Origin: Verrucosispora sioxanthis
GTDB taxonomy: Bacteria > Actinomycetota > Actinomycetes > Mycobacteriales > Micromonosporaceae
NCBI RefSeq assembly: GCF_010560025.1
Contig: NZ_SAIY01000003.1
Coordinates: forward strand, 682,001-746,000
Reading direction: 5' to 3'
DNA: 64,000 bases
The notes under the pieces were generated by a model. It did not search any database and had not been told where the DNA came from. It saw only the letters and a program-made list of their open reading frames with translations. The position numbers were made by a program, and so were the translations under genes. Positions 8,934 through 16,126 of this stretch are shown here, in pieces (the first letter of the stretch is position 1; the number at the start of each line of letters is the position of its first letter).

Positions 8934-9760
8934 GTGAGGAGGGGTGAGCAGCCGCCGTGGATCGTCTCGGACGAGCTGTGGGCCGAGATCGTGCCGCTGC
9001 TGCCACCTCGACCGGCACGGCGGCACCGGTTTCCCGGTCGTAAGCCCCTGGACGACCGCAGGGTGTTGTGCGGGATCCTGTTCGTGCTCTACACGGCGAT
9101 TCCGTGGGAGTACCTGCCTCAAGAGCTCGGGTTCGGGTCGGGGATGACCTGCTGGCGCCGGTTGCGGGACTGGAACGACGCCGGCGTCTGGCAGCGGCTG
9201 CACGAGGTGCTGCTGGGCAGACTGCGGGCCGCCGGGCAGTTGGACATGTCCCGGGCGGTGATCGACGGCTCCCACGTCCGGGCGCTCAAGGGCGGCCCAA
9301 AACCGGTCCGAGCCCGGTCGACCGCCGCAAGCCAGGCTCGAAACACCACGTCATCACCGACGCGGGCGGCATCCCCCTCGCCACAGCACTGACCGGCGGC
9401 AACCGCCACGACGTCACCCAACTACTGCCCCTGGTCGACAAGATCCCCCGGATCAAAGGCATCCGCGGCAGGCCCCGGCAACGACCCGACCAGCTCTACG
9501 CCGACCGCGGCTACGACTACGACTGCTACCGCCGCGACCTACGCGCCAAGGGCATCACCCCAGTCATCGCCCGACGCGGCACCGGCCACGGGACAGGGCT
9601 CGGCACCCGACGATGGGTCGTCGAACAGACCATCGCCCTGCTGCACTGGTTCCGGCGCCTGCGCATCCGCTGGGAGATCCGCGACGACATCCACGAAGCA
9701 TTCCTCACCCTCGCCTGCGCCATCATCTGCTGGCGCCGACTCCAACACTCAAAGAGTTAG
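8934..9760 (+). CDS. IS5-type DDE transposase made by -1 frameshifting
   Basis: Transposase in two overlapping frames: the first part 8934-9392, the second ending at 9760. The first frame gives the N-terminal helical part (SDELWAEIVPLLPP, DDRRVLCGILFVLYTAIPW) and the first catalytic Asp in VIDGSHVRA. A shift of -1 at CCCAAAAC (9296-9303) joins it to TGPSPVDRRKPGSKHH and the second Asp (YADRGYDYD), and then the Glu in VVEQTIALLHWFRRL. The fusion is about 275 residues, normal for this family. Unlike the other frame breaks in this window, this one sits at a proper slippery site and is typical of this IS type, so I regard it as programmed. Confidence 0.85.
9296..9303 (+). other. Slippery heptamer for -1 frameshift in transposase
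   Basis: CCCAAAAC read as CCA-AAA in the first frame. Slipping back one base continues as ACC-GGT in the second frame and joins the two halves of the catalytic domain without a gap in the conserved sequence. Confidence 0.7.
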
Positions 9761-9766
9761 GAACTC
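9756..9766. repeat. Right terminal inverted repeat of the IS
   Basis: GTTAGGAACTC, followed by the target duplication TTA at 9767-9769. Confidence 0.85.
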
Positions 9767-9833
9767 TTAGCGGATGACGGAGAACCTGGCCCCCGCGACT
9801 TGCGCTTGACCGACGTACTGGGAGCATGGAGTC

Positions 9834-10181
9834 ATGGTGGCACAGCTGTTGGTCACCGAGGTCGACCGGCAGGACACGGGGCATGCCGAGTTGCGGCTGA
9901 CCGGTGACCTCGACTTCGACAGCGCGCCCGAACTCGTCGACGCCGTGGCCGCCCTGCGCCGCGACGGCTACCAACACCTGGTCATCGACCTCACCGGTGT
10001 GGGCATGTGCGACTCGTCGGGGTTGAGCGCGTTCGTGATCGCCCACCGGGGCGGCTCCGTCCCCCTGCGGCTGATCGGCGTCAACGCCTCGCTGCGCCAG
10101 TTGCTGGTCCGCACCGGCCTCACCGAACTGCTGGAGCTTCCCCCGGCCGTCGAGGACCGGGACACGCGGGCGGTCGGCTGA
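9834..10181 (+). CDS. STAS-domain anti-sigma factor antagonist
   Basis: Second RsbV-like protein, 115 residues. The STAS core AELRLTGDLDFDSAPELVDAV is followed by the phosphorylation loop LTGVGMCDSSGLSAFV with the conserved Ser in CDSSG, and by SLRQLLVRTGLTELLEL. The ATG at 9834 has GGAG about 10 nt upstream. Before the IS landed, this gene lay about 60 bp behind the first STAS gene and was probably transcribed with it. The element may now separate the two or supply a new promoter. No anti-sigma kinase is encoded in the window, so its partner is elsewhere. Confidence 0.85.
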   Translation: MVAQLLVTEVDRQDTGHAELRLTGDLDFDSAPELVDAVAALRRDGYQHLVIDLTGVGMCDSSGLSAFVIAHRGGSVPLRLIGVNASLRQLLVRTGLTELLELPPAVEDRDTRAVG

Positions 10182-10203
10182 CCGCCCGGGCCACCGAAGG
10201 GGT

Positions 10204-10236
10204 GGCCCCCGACCCTGGGACCAGGGGTCGGGGGCC
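10204..10236. terminator. Bidirectional terminator hairpin
   Basis: Long GC hairpin, arms GGCCCCCGACCC-TGG and CCAGGGGTCGGGGGCC with one bulged base. It lies between the STAS gene (stop 10181) and the convergent gene ending at 10247. Confidence 0.75.
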
Positions 10237-10246
10237 GGAGGATGGC

Positions 10247-10549
10247 TCAGGGAGCCGGGACCGGATACGGGCCGCTGCGGTGGGGCCGGGTGGTCGGCTC
10301 CGCGTCCTCCGGTAGGCCCGAATCAGGCGTCTGAAACAGGTAACGGACGAACTCCGCACCACTTCCGTCGTCCCGATCGCCGGGCCACTGGCCGGCGCAG
10401 TCGACGCCGATCACCTCGCGACCGCCGCCGTCGGCCTCTTCCAACAACGCCCACAGGCTCACCGGGTAGCAGCGGGTGTGCTCGGGTGCCAGCCGCCACC
10501 GGGCGTACCAACCGGGTCGGGCGGGGACGATCTCGACTATCCGCTTCAT
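10247..10549 (-). CDS. Hypothetical protein (100 aa)
   Basis: Small soluble protein of unknown function, starting at an ATG (10549) with GGAAGG upstream. It begins KRIVEIVPARPGWYARWRL and continues with YPVSLWALLEEADGGGREVIGVDCAG, then a Pro/His-rich tail. The N-terminal segment suggests a small beta-rich fold. No signal peptide or transmembrane segment. It diverges from the DUF2267 gene at 10764 and converges on the STAS gene, with a shared terminator. Confidence 0.65.
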   Translation of the reverse strand: MKRIVEIVPARPGWYARWRLAPEHTRCYPVSLWALLEEADGGGREVIGVDCAGQWPGDRDDGSGAEFVRYLFQTPDSGLPEDAEPTTRPHRSGPYPVPAP

Positions 10550-10763
10550 CACGACCTTCCCTTCCGCCGTGCCTCGGAAGATCTCCGGTCCACCGCGATC
10601 GTCGGCCCCGTCCGGGTGACCGGCCCTCACCCCGGCCGGATGAAGCCTCGCCGTCGTGGTCGAACCCTCCCCCTGCCGGCACCGACCTGATCGTTTCGCC
10701 CGGCGACCGCCGGGAAGGCCATCGACGAAGCCCGGCACCACCAGCGGAAGCGAGGTGTGCACC

Positions 10764-11744
10764 ATGCGTAAGCAGATGGAGGGCGACAACCAGCGCCGGA
10801 GGGCACTGGCCCGCCAGGCGCGGGAACAGGGCATGCGGGCCGCCGACACCGGTGCCAGCCTGAGCGCGTCCAAACAACTGACCCACCTCGACCAGCACGA
10901 GCGGGCCGGCCCGCCGCCAGCCGGCAGCCGCCACAAACCAGACGCCACGCGCGGCGGACCCGCTCCCCCACCGGCCGGTTCCCCGCAGACCCCCCGGCCC
11001 CGTCCGGAGCCGGGCGGGCCGGCGCCCGGGGTCACCACGGTGGGTTACCGCGAGCTGGTCGAGGACGTCGTGCGCCGCTCCGGCGTCGACTTCCGTACCG
11101 CCAAGGTGGGGGTCGAGTCGACGGTGCTGGTCCTGGCCTGGGCCCTGGAGGCCGGCGAACGCCGACGGCTGCTGGAGGCGGTGCCCGCCTCGCTGCACGA
11201 CGTGGTGCCGGTGGACGGCATCGAGCGACGCCAGGATCTGGCCGGCTTCCTGTCCGAGGTGGGTCGGATCAGCGGTCGACCTCCGGAACAGGCGCGCTAT
11301 CAGGCCGAGGCGACCCTCGCCGCGCTCGCCGCGCACGACGGTGATCTGATCGAATCACTGCACGTACCGGACGAGCTGCGGCAGTTGCTGGAGCCGCCGG
11401 CCGTCGGCGGCGGCGTGGTCGGTCCGGTCAGCGCGCTGCCGCCGTTGTCCGCGGCCGAACTGCGCGCGGCCCTGGCCGACCTGCCGTACTGGTCGGGTGA
11501 CGGGACCGCGCTGTCCCGGACCCTGGAGCTGCCGCCGGCCAACCTGGACCGGGTGCTGGACCGACTCGACCTGCTCCGCCAGCAGACCGGCCGCGGGCCG
11601 CGGATCGGCCGCGCCGACCCGACGACCGCCGTGCTGACCGTCACCTCGGGCAACGCCGGGGCGGTGACCGCGATGGACATCGACCTGGCGCACGCGGTCG
11701 ACGACGCCATCGACGAGGCTGGGGCCGGCATGGCCGCCGGCTGA
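10764..11744 (+). CDS. DUF2267 protein with C-terminal pterin-dehydratase-like domain
   Basis: 326-residue soluble protein. A charged, Pro-rich N-terminal 90 residues lead to a DUF2267 domain (about 95-205: YRELVEDVVRRSGV, LEAGERRRLLEAVPASLHDVV, FLSEVGRISG). The last 90 residues have the pattern of pterin-4a-carbinolamine dehydratase: LPYWSGDGTALSRTLEL, LDLLRQQTGRGPRI, AVLTVTSGNAGAVTAMDIDLAHAVDDAI. The catalytic HHP motif of that enzyme is replaced by GRGPR, so it is unlikely to be active. The ATG at 10764 is preferred over upstream codons because conserved sequence begins there; GGAAGCGAGG precedes it. Role unknown; related DUF2267 genes lie at 17324. Confidence 0.75.
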   Translation: MRKQMEGDNQRRRALARQAREQGMRAADTGASLSASKQLTHLDQHERAGPPPAGSRHKPDATRGGPAPPPAGSPQTPRPRPEPGGPAPGVTTVGYRELVEDVVRRSGVDFRTAKVGVESTVLVLAWALEAGERRRLLEAVPASLHDVVPVDGIERRQDLAGFLSEVGRISGRPPEQARYQAEATLAALAAHDGDLIESLHVPDELRQLLEPPAVGGGVVGPVSALPPLSAAELRAALADLPYWSGDGTALSRTLELPPANLDRVLDRLDLLRQQTGRGPRIGRADPTTAVLTVTSGNAGAVTAMDIDLAHAVDDAIDEAGAGMAAG

Positions 11745-11760
11745 GCAGCCGAGATGCCAG

Positions 11761-11793
11761 CCGTGCGGTCGTGGATACCCCACGACCGCACGG
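11761..11793. terminator. Bidirectional terminator hairpin
   Basis: Perfect 14-bp inverted repeat CCGTGCGGTCGTGG / CCACGACCGCACGG with a 5-nt loop, between the convergent DUF2267 and NADH dehydrogenase genes. Confidence 0.8.
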
Positions 11794-11813
11794 CACGCCG
11801 GTCGGGCCGGTGG

Positions 11814-13115
11814 TCAGTGCACCCGCGCCGGCATCTCGGGCGACGAGCTCTCCAGTGGTACGGCGGTGGCGGAGATCAGTCCGAGCTGCGCCGCCGAGCG
11901 CGGCAGCGCGGCGTCGAGGAACCAGTCCGCGCTCACCCTGGCCCGGTTGCCGGGCATCGCGAGCAGGTGGTAACCGCGGGTGACCGCCTTGGCGGGCAGG
12001 CCGGACAGCGGCACCTTCAACGGGTTCGCGGCAGCCTGCTTGCCGCCCAGGTCGACCACCCAGCCGAGGTCGTGGTGCTTGTACGGTCGACGGCGTCCCT
12101 GCCCGTACGAGGCGGCGATGTTGTGCGCGGCCAGCTTGCCCTGTCGCTGCGCGTGCTGGGCGGTCATCGTGCAGATCTCGCCGGGCCGGGTCAGGTCGGG
12201 CACCGCGGCGGCGTCGCCGCAGGCGTAGACCTCGGGGAATCCGGGGACGTTCAGGTACTCGTCGACGACCAGCCGCCCCTTCTCGGTCCGCAGGCCCAGT
12301 TCGGCCACGAACGGGTCGGGGCGTACGCCGACGCACCAGACCAGTGAGCAGGTGGGCACGTACTCGCCGTCGGTGAGCTTGACCCCGTCGGAGGTGGCGA
12401 CCGCCACCGAGGTGCCCATCCGCACGTCGACCCCGCGGCGTCGCAGCACCTTGTCGGCGGTGACCGACATCCGTCGGTCCAGCTCGGGCAGCACGCGTGG
12501 GGCGACGTCCAGCAGCAGCCACCTCGGCCGGATCTTCAGCCGAGGGTGCTGGGCGGCCAGTTCGTCGGTGAACAGGATGCCGTGCGCGGCCACCTCGGTA
12601 CCGGTGTATCCGGCACCCACCACCACGAACGTGGCGCGGGCCTGCTGCTCGGCCGGATCCTCGGCCTGCTCGGCGAGTTCGATCTGCCGGACCACGTGGT
12701 CGTGCAGGTAGAGCGCCTCGGGCAGGCCGCGGAAGCCGTGTGCGTACTCGGTCACGCCGGGAATCGGCAGCAGCTTGTTCACGCTGCCGACGGCCAGCAC
12801 CAACCGGTCGTACGCCAGCCGGTTGCGGTCACCCTCCGGCTGGGTGAAGCCGACCCACCGGTTCTGCAGGTCGACGCTGTCCGCCTCACCGATGACCACC
12901 CGCACGCCGTCCAGCGTGCCGGACAGCGGCACCGCGATCCGGCCCGGCTCCACCACCCCTGCCGCCACCTCCGGCAGCAGCGGCAGGTACAGGAAGTAGT
13001 CGGTCGAGTTCAACAGGACGATCTCGGCTCGACCGCGGGCCAACCTGGTCAACGTCTTCGCCGCGTGGTACCCGGCGAACCCGGCCCCCACGATCACTAC
13101 ACGAGGCTTCGTCAT
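11814..13115 (-). CDS. ndh: Type II NADH dehydrogenase (NDH-2)
   Basis: Flavoprotein that passes electrons from NADH to quinone at the membrane without proton pumping. 433 residues, the normal size. The FAD-binding fold starts at residue 5 (VVIVGAGFAGYHAAKTL) and the NADH-binding fold repeats the motif in VVVGAGYTGTEVA. Also seen are YDRLVLAVGSVN and the C-terminal FAD motif VYACGDAAAVPDL. The C-terminus contains hydrophobic patches (LLAMPGNRARVSADWFLDAALPR) that could contact the membrane. ATG at 13115. Single gene, ended by the hairpin at 11761. Confidence 0.85.
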   Translation of the reverse strand: MTKPRVVIVGAGFAGYHAAKTLTRLARGRAEIVLLNSTDYFLYLPLLPEVAAGVVEPGRIAVPLSGTLDGVRVVIGEADSVDLQNRWVGFTQPEGDRNRLAYDRLVLAVGSVNKLLPIPGVTEYAHGFRGLPEALYLHDHVVRQIELAEQAEDPAEQQARATFVVVGAGYTGTEVAAHGILFTDELAAQHPRLKIRPRWLLLDVAPRVLPELDRRMSVTADKVLRRRGVDVRMGTSVAVATSDGVKLTDGEYVPTCSLVWCVGVRPDPFVAELGLRTEKGRLVVDEYLNVPGFPEVYACGDAAAVPDLTRPGEICTMTAQHAQRQGKLAAHNIAASYGQGRRRPYKHHDLGWVVDLGGKQAAANPLKVPLSGLPAKAVTRGYHLLAMPGNRARVSADWFLDAALPRSAAQLGLISATAVPLESSSPEMPARVH

Positions 13116-13172
13116 TCCGGCCCGGTTCCCGTGATCCGCGTCGGCAAACGTCCAACCGCCCTGTCGGCGGGT

Positions 13173-13454
13173 CTAGCGGGTGCGTTCTGGCGGCAACGGG
13201 AACTGGAGGAAGGTGGCGCCGCGCAGGTCGAGCCAGGCACGGTCAGGGGCACGGACCAGCCGCAACATCACTTCGACGCAGGTCGGGCAGCGCCCCACCA
13301 GGCCGGGCGCGTGCGAGTAGACCCGCAGCCCGGCCACCGGGCCGGGGGTGCCGCAGTTGGCGCACCGGGCGGTGGCGGTGCTCAGGTCGACCGCGAACAC
13401 CTCCCCCAACGGACCATCGAGCATGTTGCCGTCCACGTAGGGCAGCGCGGTCAT
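13173..13454 (-). CDS. DUF6510-type zinc-ribbon protein
   Basis: 93-residue protein with two Cys pairs, CANCG near residue 31 and CPTC near residue 56, as expected for a zinc ribbon. The opening MTALPYVDGNMLDGPLGEVF and the closing LRGATFLQFPLP match the small DUF6510 proteins that actinobacteria encode beside molybdopterin oxidoreductase/flavin reductase pairs. It is the last gene of a three-gene operon, 13 nt after the reductase. It may be a structural or regulatory subunit; function not established. Confidence 0.75.
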   Translation of the reverse strand: MTALPYVDGNMLDGPLGEVFAVDLSTATARCANCGTPGPVAGLRVYSHAPGLVGRCPTCVEVMLRLVRAPDRAWLDLRGATFLQFPLPPERTR

Positions 13455-13467
13455 CCGCGGCCTCCTC

Positions 13468-14202
13468 TCAACCGGTCGGGCCGAAACGTTCGGTGCGTAC
13501 CCGTCGCGCCGGATGCCCCAGCCCGACGATCAGATCGGAGACGGCCTCCACGAAACCGGTGGGTCCGCACACGTACACCAGCGGCTCCAGCTCCGGCGGC
13601 CAGCCGTTGTTGTTGACATCGGCGAGGCCGAGCCGGTGCGGCTCGCCGCGCCATCCCTCGGGCGCCTGCCGGGTGTAGACGTGGGCCACGTCGAGACCGG
13701 CGTCGTCACGTACCCGGCGTCGCAGTTCCTCGGTGTAGAACGCGTCGTCGGGGGTGCGCACCGAGTAGATCAGCCGGAACGGGACCCGGCTTCCGGCCGC
13801 CCGCCGGGCTCTGATCATGGCCATCAACGGCACCACCCCCGATCCGCCGGCGACCAGCAGCACCGGTTCGGTCTGCTGTGGCCGCCACACGAACCAGCCG
13901 CCGATCGGGCCACGTACCTCGACCGGGTCGCCCTCGCGGTAGCCGTCGACCAGAAACGGCGACACCTCGCCGTCGGTCACCCGCTGGACGCACACCTCGA
14001 TCCGGTCGCCGTCGGCGGGCGCGGCGAGCGAGTACGACCGGGCGGCCTGGTATCCGTCCGGCGCGGTGAGCCGGATGTCGACGTGCTGGCCGGGCAGGTG
14101 GGCCGGCCAGCCCGGCACCTCCAGCACCAGGGTTCTCGCTGTCGGTGTCTCGGCCCGGTCCGCCACCAACCGGGCTGCCCGCCAGCTCATCCGCCCGGTC
14201 AA
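13468..14202 (-). CDS. FAD/NAD(P)-binding ferredoxin-reductase-like oxidoreductase
   Basis: 244-residue FNR-family flavoprotein. The FAD domain shows ARSYSLA (R-x-Y-S) and the NAD(P) domain shows VLLVAGGSGVVPLMAMIR, RLIYSVRTPDDAFY and LVYVCGPTGFVEAV. No iron-sulfur domain is attached. The start overlaps the stop of the upstream molybdopterin gene by 4 nt, so the two are coupled. It probably exchanges electrons between NAD(P)H and the molybdopterin protein. Direction and carrier are not visible. Confidence 0.85.
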   Translation of the reverse strand: MTGRMSWRAARLVADRAETPTARTLVLEVPGWPAHLPGQHVDIRLTAPDGYQAARSYSLAAPADGDRIEVCVQRVTDGEVSPFLVDGYREGDPVEVRGPIGGWFVWRPQQTEPVLLVAGGSGVVPLMAMIRARRAAGSRVPFRLIYSVRTPDDAFYTEELRRRVRDDAGLDVAHVYTRQAPEGWRGEPHRLGLADVNNNGWPPELEPLVYVCGPTGFVEAVSDLIVGLGHPARRVRTERFGPTG

Positions 14203-14798
14203 TCGCCCTGGTACCGCTGCTCACGCCACGGGTCGCCGTAGTCGTGGTAGCCGGCGGTCTCCCAGAAACCGGGGGTGTCCTCGACGGTGAGACGGATGCC
14301 GCGCGCCCACTTGGCCGACTTCCAGAAGTAGAGGTGCGGTACCAGCAGCCGCGCCGGCCCGCCGTGCTCGGCCGGCAGGTCGTCGCCGTCGTAGCTGTGC
14401 ACGAGCCAGGCCTGCCCGTCACGCAGGTCCTCCAGCGGGAGGTTCGTGGTGTATCCGCCGTAGGAGTGGGCCAGGGCGTAGTCGGCGGCGGTTTCCACGC
14501 CGTCGAGCAGCGTGTCCAACGAGACTCCCCGCCAGGTGGTGCCGAGCTTTGACCACCGGGTGACACAGTGGATGTCGACGGTCGGCGTCTCCTGCGGCAG
14601 CGCCATCATCTCGGCCCAGCTCCACCGATGCTCCGTACCGGTCTCGGTGCTGATCACGAACTCCCACTGCTCGCGCGGGACCCGAGGCGTCGGGCCGGCG
14701 GAGAGCACGGGAAAGTCCGGCGTCAGGTACTGGCCGGGTGGCAGATCCGCGGCGTCGGCGCGCGGCCGACCCTGGAAGCCCGGTGTGACGATACCCAC
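14199..14798 (-). CDS. Sulfite-oxidase-type molybdopterin oxidoreductase
   Basis: 199-residue protein consisting only of the molybdopterin-binding domain of the sulfite oxidase/YedY family. The molybdenum-ligand Cys is in VDIHCVTRWSKLGTTWRGV; other family segments are YGGYTTNLPLEDL, HGGPARLLVPHLYFWKSAKW and the GFWETAGYHDYGDPW end. The dimerisation domain of true sulfite oxidases is missing, and no signal peptide is seen, so it should be cytoplasmic. First gene of the operon with the flavin reductase and DUF6510 protein. The substrate is unknown; protein methionine sulfoxide or sulfite-like compounds are only guesses by family. Confidence 0.85.
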   Translation of the reverse strand: MGIVTPGFQGRPRADAADLPPGQYLTPDFPVLSAGPTPRVPREQWEFVISTETGTEHRWSWAEMMALPQETPTVDIHCVTRWSKLGTTWRGVSLDTLLDGVETAADYALAHSYGGYTTNLPLEDLRDGQAWLVHSYDGDDLPAEHGGPARLLVPHLYFWKSAKWARGIRLTVEDTPGFWETAGYHDYGDPWREQRYQGD

Positions 14799-14841
14799 CG
14801 CTCAGTCCTACCACGGCGCACACCGCCACGGGCGGGTTCGA

Positions 14842-14864
14842 CCGGCCCGGGCGCACCGGGCCGG
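14842..14864 (-). terminator. Terminator hairpin after terC
   Basis: Perfect 9-bp inverted repeat CCGGCCCGG / CCGGGCCGG with a 5-nt loop, starting 7 nt beyond the TerC stop codon and ahead of the next operon. Confidence 0.65.
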
Positions 14865-14870
14865 GAACTC

Positions 14871-15884
14871 TCACTTCCGCTCGGTGACGACCTCCTTGGA
14901 TCCCGGCACCACGTTGCGGGTGGCCCGCAGGCTTGTGATCGTGACCACGGTCAGCACGCCGAGGATGACCAGCAGCGAGACCACGGTGGGGATCTCCGGG
15001 ACGCCCTCCCAGATGCCGTGCGCCCAGTGCAGGCCGAGCTTGATGCCGATGAAGGCCAGGATGATCGCCAGACCGTAGGTGAGGTGGACCAGCCGGCTCA
15101 GCGCCGCGTGCAGCACGAAGTACAGCGCCCGCAGGCCCAACAGGGCGAAGGCGTTAGTGGCGAAGACGAGGTACGGGTCCTCGGTGATGCCGTACACCGC
15201 CGGCACCGAGTCGACGGCGAAGACCACGTCGGTGGCGAGCACCGCCACCACCACCAGCGCGAGCGGGGTGAGCGCCCGGCGTCCGTCGACCCGCACGGTC
15301 ATCTTGGTGCCGTGGTACTCGTGGACCACCGGCATGAACCGGCGCAGCAGTCGCACCGAGCGCATGGTGCCGATGTCCACTGACTGCTCGTGCCCGGTGA
15401 ACGCGTCGCGGAGCAGCTTGGCGGCGGTGAACAGCAGGATCAACGCGAAGATCAGGAAGGCGAAGTCCAGGGTCTGCAGGGCCGCGGCGCCGAGGGCGAT
15501 GAAGATGCCGCGCAGCACCAGCGCTCCGGTGATGCCGAACAGCAGCACCCGTTGGGCGAGCTCGGTGGGCACCGCGAAGGCGGCCAGCAGCAGCATGAAG
15601 ACGAAGAGATTGTCGACCGACAGTGACTTCTCGACCAGGTAACCGGTGAGGTACTCGAAGCCCCGTTCGGAGCCGTACCGGTGCCAGACCCAGGCGCCGA
15701 AGGCCAGGGGCAGGGCTATGTAGAAGGCGCTCCAGCCGAGTGCCTCCTTGAGCGACACCTCGTGCGGGCGCCTGGTCACCAGGAAGTCGAGCACCAGCAG
15801 GGCGAGCACGCCAAGGATCGTGATCGCCCACAGCGAGGGCGTGCCTACCGAATCCAGACCGGCCGCGACAGACAAATCGGACAT
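14871..15884 (-). CDS. TerC-family integral membrane protein (likely Mn2+ exporter)
   Basis: 337-residue membrane protein with about nine hydrophobic helices. TerC signatures are SLSVDNLFVFMLLLAAF, with the acidic/Asn pair in the helix, and VVFAVDSVPAVYGITEDPYLVFATNAFALLGLRALYF split over two helices. Members such as Alx are tied to manganese homeostasis. Here a manganese-type riboswitch lies in the leader, supporting Mn2+ export or Mn2+ loading of exported enzymes. The ATG at 15884 has GAGGAGG 6 nt upstream. Single gene with its own terminator. Confidence 0.9.
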   Translation of the reverse strand: MSDLSVAAGLDSVGTPSLWAITILGVLALLVLDFLVTRRPHEVSLKEALGWSAFYIALPLAFGAWVWHRYGSERGFEYLTGYLVEKSLSVDNLFVFMLLLAAFAVPTELAQRVLLFGITGALVLRGIFIALGAAALQTLDFAFLIFALILLFTAAKLLRDAFTGHEQSVDIGTMRSVRLLRRFMPVVHEYHGTKMTVRVDGRRALTPLALVVVAVLATDVVFAVDSVPAVYGITEDPYLVFATNAFALLGLRALYFVLHAALSRLVHLTYGLAIILAFIGIKLGLHWAHGIWEGVPEIPTVVSLLVILGVLTVVTITSLRATRNVVPGSKEVVTERK

Positions 15885-15889
15885 GGGGC

Positions 15890-16010
15890 CTCCTCGAACA
15901 CCGTGTCATGTTCGAGGTCTCCTTCACCCACGTTTCGTGGGCAACCACCCGAGGCGCGCTCCGGGCGCGCCGTACTGACCGGCATGGTTCGTGGGAAGTA
16001 CTCCCCTCGT
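15890..16010 (-). promoter_or_regulatory. yybP-ykoY (Mn2+) riboswitch in the terC leader
   Basis: On the minus strand the leader has the two hallmark loops of this class: GGGGAGTAC at 16006-15998 and GGAGACC at 15922-15916, with GGTCAGTAC and a long GC helix between them. Right after it, CCTCGAAC and GTTCGAGG form an 8-bp hairpin whose 3' arm overlaps the GAGGAGG ribosome binding site of terC. Manganese binding would be expected to stop that hairpin from hiding the ribosome site. Not verified by covariance search. Confidence 0.75.
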
Positions 16011-16126
16011 GCCGCCAAGGTTAGGGCAGCCGAATTCCGCCCGCCACGCGGGGCGCTGCCCGCCGCAGTGGCTCCGCTCACGACGAGCGGCCCGCCGGTG
16101 GCGATCCGAGCGCCTATCGTGACCCG

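Larger units (their letters stand above)
8873..9766 (+). mobile_element. IS5-family insertion sequence, 894 bp, intact
   Basis: Ends carry 11-bp imperfect inverted repeats, GAGCTCCTAAC at the left and GTTAGGAACTC at the right (10 of 11 matching). They are flanked by the 3-bp duplication TTA (8870-8872 and 9767-9769), of the TNA kind made by some IS5 subgroups. It contains one transposase spread over two frames. Both ends and the duplication are intact, so insertion is probably recent. It split two STAS genes that otherwise would be about 64 bp apart. Confidence 0.9.
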
